The translations under genes were made by a program, and so were the position numbers. Below the pieces are notes generated by a model, which saw only the letters and a list, made by a program, of their open reading frames with translations, did no database searches and had not been told where the DNA came from. 64,000 nt of DNA from Anas platyrhynchos (Eukaryota > Chordata > Aves > Anseriformes > Anatidae): contig NC_092617.1 of assembly GCF_047663525.1 (NCBI RefSeq), positions 2,608,501 through 2,672,500 on the forward strand. The letters are read 5' to 3'. This document shows, one piece after another, positions 53,290-61,516 of the stretch. Numbering within the stretch: the first letter of the stretch is position 1; every line of letters begins with the position of its first letter.

Positions 53290-55630
53290 TCAGTTCTATG
53301 GCCCCTCACATTCATTTGCGGTAAGGGTTTTGTTTAGGTCTCTTAAGCAGTTTTCTAGTGTTATATAGATCATTTTAATGCTAGTATTAAGGACAGAGAT
53401 AAGAGTAATTAATAGAGTAAGAGCTAGGGGAAGCGGCTATGGGCTGACTTTTGTCTTCTAGGGATACGTTGAGGTCAGTCATTACAGTAATGGATTCCTG
53501 TCAGGGTGCTGAGTAGCATTTAGGTGTAGGAATTAAGTTTACAGGTTGAAGCTGGGGAATAGCCTTGCATGACTATTTTAAGTCACAGTTACAGCCGCAT
53601 CAGCATAACCTGAACCCTCTTACCTCTACAAAATCCTTAATTTTGGCTGGTCAAGCCCCTATTCCCTCCTCTCAGTCTCACATTTCTCCTGGCCAGGCTT
53701 CTCCTGATTTCCCCATGTCAGTTACCTTTTTAGGGGCATGTTTATGATGCCTTGCATGATCTTAGACTGTCAGTGTTCTGTTGGCTACTCTATTCCTGAG
53801 AAAAGCGTCACTTAAGACACGATGGAAAAGGACACAAAAGTCCATCAGAGCATCCTGCACAATGTGCCCAGCAGCTCTGCACCATCACAAAAGTGCGATT
53901 CCTGCCTACAAGTTTTCTTTCCAGAATGGCTCCTATGGCTCCAGGGTAACTTTTCCCAGGCCCTCACTTCCCCAGGCCACACCACTCTTGCCCGCAGGCC
54001 CCACGTGTCTCTCCAACCCTCCCCTCTTCCCCTGCACTAGTGGCACCTCACTGCAGCAGGTTGGTGCATCTCCAGGCTCAGTGGTGTTTCCTGAGGGCCT
54101 GCCCCATGTGGGGAGTGGTGGGGAGGAAGAGAGCAAGGTCGTCTCCTGGGGCATGGCTGAGCACAGCCCAGCCATCCTGCACCGCGGGAAGGCCCCTGCT
54201 CCCAGGCTGAGGCACACATGCAAGGTGGACACTTCTCCATCAGCCCAGCTTCACGCAGGGACCTTCAGCCCTGCCCCAGTCTCAGGAGTGACCTCGTCTT
54301 CCTAGTCCACCCACAGACAAGTGCTAAAGCCCTGAGTGTCTCTGTTTCTCACAGCCTTCTCACAAGTCTTTCTCCTGGCCCTCCCCACTGCCCATCACTG
54401 CCTCTCAGGTGGCACTCAGTGACCCTTCAGAAGGGACTTTGGGCTTTCTGAATTGTCCTGGTGCTTATTAGCACCTTCCTGACTCCTTGCAGAGCTTCTT
54501 ATCCATTTTGGGGATACTGGCTCATGGCTGGGACGGAGTTTCTCTCTGTAGATCAGGCCGTGTGGTGTTGTGTTTTTGATATGTGACCAGAGCAGTGTTG
54601 GTCACCTGTGGTTGCACAGCATCAAGGCCTTCTCTGCTTCTCACTCTGCCCCAGGAGTCAGTTGGCTGCAGGTGGGCAAGAGGCTGGGAGGAGAACCTGC
54701 AGTGATAGCTGACCCAGCCTGAGCAGTCTGAGCAGCCCATGCACTCCTCAGATTCACCTTGTTTGTTACCTGAAACAACCTTGCACAGTCATTTTATGGG
54801 GTTCTAATCACTACCCACTGATCACCTTGTCCCTGGAGATCCTCTGACATCTCCTGGAAGCTCCATATTCCTCTCCAGGCCGGCATCAGCCATCAGCCCC
54901 ACTGCAGAGGGTGCAGTCTCATGCTGGTGAGTCCAACACCAGTTCTCATCTGCTTGGACAAGTGCCCCCATAAAGGGAACTCTTAGTCCTGCCCTCGTTT
55001 CCCTACAAACCACCCTGGGACTTTCATCCTGTGTCCTTCACTCCCTGAAGATCCCCAGAAAACAGAAGAGCAGGGAGCAACCCCTTGGCTGTATTCCTGA
55101 TAGCACATTTGGAAGAGGTGTCCAGGCTTCTGGGTTTGCCCTGAGCAAGACCCTCCTGTTACTGTGGTGCTAGCAGGGAGGCAGCTGTGATCCAGGGCTG
55201 CACAGTGCCTGCTGCTGCCTGCAGACACAGGGATGCCACTGCAGAGAAAACAGGTCTGTTACCAAGGTACATGAGATCTGAAAGCTTGTCCAAATAAAAG
55301 AGCACAGGATAAAAATGTGGAGACCAAAAGAGAGCAGCAGTGAAAAGGCCACGTCCTGCTGCTGGCCATGGCCATGGCTCCAGGGAAGCAGCAGCCCCGA
55401 CCCGGAGGCAGCAGAGAGGCAGAGCCCAGTGGGCAGGGAGGGGCAGCCCCGAGGGCCACCGGGGCTGCTCCTGCATGTGGCAGCTGGGCTCTTGGTCCTG
55501 AGCACCTCCTGCGTGCTGGGGTTGCTCCACCAGCTCCAGAGTGGGTTGGAAGAGATGGCAGCTCAGACCAATGAATTTCTTCTGGATTCTTTGTGTTTAT
55601 CTACACAGGAAGCCTGGTTCTATAGGTAAA
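53290..55630 (-). repeat. Module leader and units D and C, reversed copy of inverted pair
   Basis: Reverse complement of about 40370-42660 in the same internal order. Peptides read from mirrored frames are nearly the same (for example the frame starting MGCSDCSGWVSYH at 41252 + and 54740 -). No gene called. Confidence 0.7.
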
Positions 55631-55794
55631 TCTTTGACAAGTAGGAGGCTAAGATTAATATTATTTATGTCTGAAAAAAAAAAAGCTAGTGAAAATAAAA
55701 ACACAGACAAATAAAAAGAAAAAAAAAAGTACCTTAAAGTTTTCTGAAAGATAGGTATTTCTATTTTATAAGCTTAGTGTTATAGGCAAAGAAG

Positions 55795-55925
55795 CTGAAG
55801 AATATGTATTCAAGCAGTGTCCTCACTGCATTCCTTAGTTCCAGGTTCCTCATGTTTTAGATAAGTGGGTTCACTGCTGGAGGCACTGACGATGGGAAGA
55901 GACTGCAGTAGAGAATAATGAAATT
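55795..55925 (-). pseudogene. Olfactory receptor tail fragment
   Basis: The minus strand reads SVPPAVNPLI, then TAA where TAC (Tyr of NPLIY) is expected, then NMRNLELRNAV. Only TM7 and the tail remain. It lies between an intact OR (56084-57082) and unit C, the same relative place as the tail at 40080-40199. Confidence 0.85.
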
Positions 55926-56083
55926 GTCCCAGTTTCTTTATTGTCTTTATTTAAACAAGAATATCGATTGTAAACGTATTTGAAATTATCGACTTCATAA
56001 TAATATTAATAAAATAATCATTAGGAGGCTTAGAATAAAATTAAATCAAAGCCACAAGTTATAGGAAATAATAATAAAGAAAA

Positions 56084-57082
56084 TTACTTCCAAGAATTTG
56101 CACTAAGAGTGTTTGTTTGCAGAAATCCTATTAGTATTTTATGCACATTATTAATGCTGAAGGAAGAGGTATAAAATAGTTTCCTCAGTGCATCCTTGAG
56201 CTCCTGGTTCCTCATGCTGTAAATGAGGGGGTTCACTGCTGGAGGCAACACTGAGTACAGAACAGCCACCACCAGGTCCAGGGATGGGGAAGAGATGGAG
56301 GGGGGCTTCAGGTAGGCAAATATGGCAGTGCTAAGAAACAGGGAGACCACGGTCAGGTGAGGGAGGCACGTGGAAAAGGCTTTGTGCTGAGCCTGCTCAG
56401 AGGGCATCCTCAGCACCACAATGAAGATCTGCACGTAGGACAGCACAATGAAAACAAAACAACCAAAGGCCAAGAAAATACTAAACAAAAGTGCCCAAAC
56501 TTCTTTGAGGTAGGCATCTGAGCAGGAGAGCTTGAGGATGTGGGGGATTTCACAGAAGAACTGGTCCACAGCATTGCCTTGGCAAAGGGGCAGGGAAAAT
56601 GTGTTGGCCGTGTGCAGGACAGCATTGAGAAAGCCACTGCCCCAGGCAGCTGCTGCCATGTGGGCACAAGCTCTGCTGCCCAGGAGGCTCCCGTAGTGCA
56701 GGGGCTTGCAGATGGCAACGTAGCGGTCGTAGGCCATGATGGTGAGAAGGGAAAACTCTGCTCCAACCAAGAAGAAGAAAAAGAAGACCTGAGCAGCACA
56801 ACCTTGATAGGAGATGGCCCTGGTGTCCCAGAGGGCATTGGCCATGGCTTTGGGCAGAGTGGTGGAGATGCAGCCCAGGTCAAGGAGGGCGAGGTTGAGG
56901 AGGAAGAAGTACATGGGGGTGTGCAGGCGGTGGTGGCAGGCTATGGCTGTGAGGATGAGGCCGTTGCCCAGGAGGGCAGCCAGGTAGATGCCCAGGAAGA
57001 ACACAAAGTGCAGGAGCTGCAGCTTGCGCGTGTCTGCGAATGCCAGCAGGAGGAACTCACTCACGGAGCTGATGTTGGGCAT
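56084..57082 (-). CDS. Olfactory receptor, OR14-like, intact with longer tail
   Basis: A 332-residue odorant receptor. The ATG at 57082 gives MPNISSVSEF with a glycosylation site (N3-I-S); an upstream in-frame GTG is ignored. PMYFF, MAYDRYVAICKPLHY, PLCQGNAVDQFFCE, SYVQIF, KAFSTCLPHL and NPLIYSMRNQELK are all present. The C-terminus runs about 20 residues past the point where its relatives stop, through an AT-rich stretch, ending TNTLSANSWK. This suggests that the ancestral stop was lost. TM3 (FFFFFLVGAEFSLL) and TM5 (LLFSIFLAFGCFVF) differ from the other genes. Otherwise intact. Confidence 0.93.
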   Translation of the reverse strand: MPNISSVSEFLLLAFADTRKLQLLHFVFFLGIYLAALLGNGLILTAIACHHRLHTPMYFFLLNLALLDLGCISTTLPKAMANALWDTRAISYQGCAAQVFFFFFLVGAEFSLLTIMAYDRYVAICKPLHYGSLLGSRACAHMAAAAWGSGFLNAVLHTANTFSLPLCQGNAVDQFFCEIPHILKLSCSDAYLKEVWALLFSIFLAFGCFVFIVLSYVQIFIVVLRMPSEQAQHKAFSTCLPHLTVVSLFLSTAIFAYLKPPSISSPSLDLVVAVLYSVLPPAVNPLIYSMRNQELKDALRKLFYTSSFSINNVHKILIGFLQTNTLSANSWK

Positions 57083-57105
57083 TTGCTGTCCATACACATG
57101 CTTTC

Positions 57106-58209
57106 CTGGTAAAGAGCAAAATACAGAACAATGTTAAAACAGAGTTCTCTGAGGAAAACCTATTGTGTCTCTTAAAGAATCCCGTAACCTGAGCCTCTCT
57201 CTTTGCATGAAAATCTTTTGCATCTCTCCTGCTTGAGCTGTGGCTGGTGCCGTCTGAGAGTGGCACTGGGAGCAGGGGCTGCTGTAGGCTGCAGAGCAGT
57301 CCTCTCTGCTATACAGCAGGAAGGAATCAGGAACATGGGGGAAGCTCAAGTTCAGTTCACTGGTCAGATCAATGAGCTTTTCACTGTTATTTCAAACAAC
57401 ACATCTGAATGCAGAGTTACACAGGCCACTGCCCACAAGTCGTGTTCTAATCTGCCGTGTGTTTCCTGTCTGAGCCACAGGACCACCCAGCTCTGGAGTT
57501 TCCTTGAGAAGAAACTGGAGACAGCTGAGAGCAGAGAAGCCCCAGTCCAAGTGCAGCTGGACAGAAACCTCACCTGAGGTGAAGTTCTCACACAGACAGA
57601 GCTTGGGAGCATCCCTGTCTGAGCTCTACCTTCTCTTCTACCCCTGCCTACCCCACAGTCCATGGGCTGCAGGGGGAGAGGAGGCCAGGGAGGGGCAGCT
57701 CCAGGGGAAGGCGTCTGCACTGAAGGGCATGGCCACGAGGCCCCCGAATCCCCCCTGCCACGGCGTTTCTGCCAAAAGCTCCTTCTGGCCGCCTGCCCTT
57801 CTCTCTGCTGCCTGCAGCTGTCCCTGCTGGGAGCTGCTGCTCTGCACCCACCTCTTCTTTCCCCATGCCCGTGCCCACAGACCCCATCCCACATAGCTGT
57901 GCTCAGCGTTGCCCTGCAGCACCCTGGCACCAACAGGGCCCTGCCAAGGGGCACCTCCATGGCTGCAGGAGCTACGGGGCAGCTGACAGAGAGCCCGGCA
58001 TGGCCAGCCAGGGCAGGGTGTTCTGGGCTGACCGGGGGCACCTGGCTTAGGGCACTCCAAAGGGCTTCTGCCAGACTTCCTCACCTCGCAGGGCAACCCA
58101 GCAGGACTCTCACAGCCTACTGCATTGCCCACTGCCCTCCCAGAAACAAGACCCAGCAGGAGACCCTTCAAGGACCTGCAGCTGCATGGCCCTGCATCCA
58201 GACACTTAC
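57106..58209 (-). other. Predicted 5'-UTR intron of OR gene at 56084
   Basis: Minus strand: exon ends CCCTTGACAAG at 58210 followed by GTAAGTG, and TTTGCTCTTTACCAG ends at 57106 with the coding exon from 57105. The donor matches that of the 8267 gene exactly over CTTGACAAG/GTAAGTG. The intron is 1.1 kb here against 0.29 kb there. No gene is seen within it. Confidence 0.6.
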
Positions 58210-58249
58210 CTTGTCAAGGGCTGTGCAGGTTTCTCCTGCAGGCAGCTCT

Positions 58250-58760
58250 CAGCATCCTCCCACTGCCAACTGCCTCCAAGCCCTCTCTCCTTCTCTCCTT
58301 TTCTCTGCTCCCTGTGCCAGCTGCAGTCAGAGCCCCCAGCCCTGCTGCGCTGTGCAGAGGAGCTGCTCCTGGGCACAGCTGGCTCTCTGCACCAGGGCCC
58401 TCTTGCCACAAGCTTTCTCTGTCCCAGGAACCCGGCCCAGCTCAGCAGCACAGGCCCAGCCCAAGGCATTGCAATCACCCCTCTGGGGGCTTGGCTGATG
58501 AGCCCACGAACCTCAGGCACTCCGAGACAATTGAAGACATCTCTCCAGAAGTGCAAGTCAGAGGCAAGTTTCCTGCAGTGTCCCCCTGAGGGCCAGCACT
58601 CACACAGCCTCCCTTGGAGCTCGTTAGAGCAGAACCCTGGAGGCAGTGAGGACAAAGAGACAAAGGCAATGTGAAGGTGACACTGAGGTGTAGACAAACT
58701 GGATGTGTGTCACCAAGCACAAGGGCCAGACCTTGACCCCCAGCCCCTGGCAAAGGAGAT
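58250..58760 (-). promoter_or_regulatory. Unit B, copy 4
   Basis: Reverse complement of 7447-7830. The same frame stays open (58475-58753). It lies just upstream of the predicted first exon of the 56084 gene. Confidence 0.5.
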
Positions 58761-59453
58761 CCTTTCCCTTCCCACCTTGCTCAGGGCTCTTCCTGAGCAG
58801 TAGGAGATGGGGATTTCTTTCTCTTCATGTCCAGTCTCAACATCCTGAAGTCAACTTGGTGGCATTATTTCTGTCTCATGCCATTTTCCCCTAGAGAGGA
58901 AAACTACAGTAGCTCCAAAACCATCCATCAGGCAGTCTCAGGCTCCTGTTGCTCTCCTTGGGGTCTCTGCGCAACTGGGCCAGAGAAACCGAGGTGTCTC
59001 AGCCTGTACACAGGGCAGGTGCTTTAGGCATTGAACGCTATCTTGGCAGAACCTCTCTGGGCACTCTCCTGCAGATCTCCTAAAAGTGGAGCTACTCACT
59101 GGGACACCCTTGTGCGGGTGGTGTCACACTGAATTTCAGCTGAGTACGATAACTCAGATTTTTCTTGGTGGCCATACTCTTTGTAAGGCAACTCTGTAGG
59201 AAGCTGGCCTGGCTCCTGGTGAGCAGGCACCACTGCTCGTATGGCACCCTTGTGGTGCCCAGGCCCTCCTCCTCCTGGGCACTGCTCACTCAGCAAGGTC
59301 CCAGTCTGCCTTGATGTGTGGGGTTCCTCTTACTCTGGTGCAGGACTGGGCTCTTCTCCTTGTAAATGTCAAGAGGTTTGTATAGGGATATACAGCTCTG
59401 ATAAGTCTGGTATATATTATTACTATTCTTTATCTTTGTGCAGGACCACATCA
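58761..59453. other. Intergenic region of a head-to-head OR pair
   Basis: To about 59380 this is upstream module sequence in reverse (matches 24300-24560 and 35130-35400). From about 59385 it is the acceptor side of the next OR exon; TTATCTTTGTGCAG ends at 59453. No gene. Confidence 0.5.
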
Positions 59454-59761
59454 CAGAAATAACAGATGTCCAACAGAAGCTCAATCACTAAATTCCTCCT
59501 GCTGGCATTCGCAGACACGCGCGAGCTGCAGCTCCTGCACTTCACGCTCTTCCTGGGCATCTACCTGGCTGCCCTCCTGGGCAACAGCCTCATCCTCAAC
59601 GCCGTAGCCTGCCACCACCACCTCCACACCCCCATGTACTTCTTCCTCCTCAACCTCGCCCTCCTCGACCTGGGCTGCATCTCCACCACTGTCCCCAAAG
59701 CCATGGCCGATGCCCTCTGGGACACCAGTGCCATCTCCTATGAAGCATGTGGTGCACAGGT

Positions 59762-59956
59762 CTTTCCCTTTCCCTTTCCCTTTCCCTTTCCCTTTCCCTT
59801 TCCCTTTCCCTTTCCCTTTCCCTTTCCCTTTCCCTTTCCCTTTCCCTTTCCCTTTCCCTTTCCCTTTCCCTTTCCCTTTCCCTTTCCCTTTCCCTTTCCC
59901 TTTCCCTTTCCCTTTCCCTTTCCCTTTCCCTTTCCCTTTCCCTTTCCCTTTCCCTT
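59762..59956 (+). repeat. (TTTCCC)n hexanucleotide array
   Basis: About 32 nearly perfect units, all pyrimidine on this strand, inside the TM3 part of the OR pseudogene. Confidence 0.97.
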
Positions 59957-60308
59957 CCTCTCTTCCTCTTCCTCTTCCTCTTCCTCTTCCTCTTCCTCTT
60001 CCTCTTCCTCTTCCTCTTCCTCTTCCTCTTCCTCTTCCTCTTCCTCTTCCTCTTCCTCTTCCTCTTCCTCTTCCTCTTCCTCTTCCTCTTCCTCTCTTCC
60101 TCTTCCTCTTCCTCTTCCTCTTCCTCTTCCTCTTCCTCTTCCTCTTCCTCTTCCTCTTCCTCTTCCTCTTCCTCTTCCTCTTCCTCTTCCTCTTCCTCTT
60201 CCTCTTCCTCTTCCTCTTCCTCTTCCTCTTCCTCTTCCTCTTCCTCTTCCTCTTCCTCTTCCTCTTCCTCTTCCTCTTCCTCTTCCTCTTCCTCTTCCTC
60301 TTCCTCTT
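59957..60308 (+). repeat. (TTCCTC)n hexanucleotide array
   Basis: About 58 units with one slip near 60093-60097. Directly continues the TTTCCC array, giving 547 bases of pure homopyrimidine/homopurine DNA. Confidence 0.97.
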
Positions 60309-60932
60309 ATTTATCACAGCAGAATAGTGCATCTTTACTGTCATGGCCTACGACCACTACATTGCCATCTGCAAGGCCCTGCACTACGGGAGCCTCCAGG
60401 GCAGCAGAGCTTGTGCCCAGATGGCAGCAGCTGTTTGGGCATATACCTTTCTCACTGCTGTCCTGCACATGGCCAACACATTTTCCCTGCCCCTCTGCCA
60501 AGGCTATGCTGTGGACCAGTTCTTCTCTGAGGTCCCTCAGATCCTCAACCTCTCCTGCTCAGATGCCTACCTCAGGGAGGCTGCACTTCTTGTATTTGCT
60601 TCCTGCTTGACCTTTATTTGTCTTGTTTTCATTGTGTTATCCTATGTGCAGATCTTCAGGGCAGTGCTGAGGATGCCCTCTGAGCAGGGCCTGCACAATA
60701 CCTTTTCCACATGCTTCCTCATGTGACCGTGGTCTCCCTGATGGTCAGCACTGTCCTGTTTGCCTACCTGAAGCCTCCCTCCATCTCCACCTCCTCCAGG
60801 GATCTTGTCGTGGCAGTTTTGTACTCAGCTGTTCCTCCACCAGTGAACCTCCTTATCTACAGCGTGAAGAACCAGGAGATCAAGGATACATTGGGGAAAC
60901 TCTTTGGATACATGCTTTTTCAGCATCAATAG

Positions 60933-61516
60933 CATGTCTATGATTCTAACAGGACACTCAGCTTATTTGGGAAAGTTGTGGGACTTTCCTTTGCTAATGT
61001 TTGTCTCAATCTCCTGATTTTATTTTCATTTTAATATTGTTATTCCTAGCTTTCTACCTATTAAGTGTTTTATTTTCCTCAAATCTGTCTTTCTATGGAG
61101 AAAAACACAATAAAGACCCAATAATGGGTGAAAAGGCAATAACTCACCATCCCTCACCAGCAGACTGCTGTGCAGCCAGCCTTTGAGAACCTGATACATT
61201 GGAAATCATACCCCACGCCCTATTGCTCAGCACCCTCTCATATGCCATGGACCCATGCCTTTAGTCAGGCTGGGTTAGCTGTCACTGCAAGTTCCCCTCC
61301 CAGCCTCTTGCTCACGCAAAGCTGACTCCCTGGTGGGGCAGAGTGAGAAGCAGAGAAAGCCTCGATGCTGTGCAAGTACTGCTTAGGAACAGTGACCACA
61401 GCTGTGGGTGACCAACACAGCTCTGGTCACATATGAAATACACAGCACCACCAGGCCTGCTCTGCAGAGAGTAACTCCGTCCCAGCCAGAGCCAGTACAG
61501 GGCCACTGATGGACAA
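60933..61516 (+). other. OR 3' flank and partial unit D
   Basis: AT-rich to about 61110 with AATAAAG near 61110. 61265-61500 matches unit D at 41270-41480 ('cccagcctcttgc', 'gggcagagtgagaagcagag', 'gatgctgtgcaa'). No gene. Confidence 0.55.

Larger units (their letters stand above)
59466..60932 (+). pseudogene. OR14-like olfactory receptor broken by repeat expansion
   Basis: The coding exon follows a splice acceptor and starts MSNRSSITKF; TM1, TM2 and the first extracellular loop are normal (PMYFF, LPKAM-type VPKAM). At the start of TM3, after GAQV, the sequence becomes a 547-base pyrimidine array. The OR resumes as FITAE, then TAG in place of a Tyr codon, then FTVMAYDHY (DRY changed to DHY). 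The second half is open to 60726, where a one-base loss before the TM6 PHVTVV shifts frame. The final frame (60711-60932) keeps TM6-TM7 with PPPVNLLIYSVKN. Three or more independent lesions make it a clear pseudogene. Confidence 0.93.

Noticed and set aside
59481-60344. Minus-strand 287-codon frame of Lys-Arg, Gly-Arg and Gly-Lys dipeptides
   Set aside because: Antisense reading of the same array; composition is entirely explained by the simple repeats.
59466-60530. A 354-codon open frame with long Pro-Phe, Ser and Pro-Leu repeats
   Set aside because: It begins as a real OR but continues only because the hexamer arrays contain no stops in any frame; after the array it is in the wrong frame for the OR.
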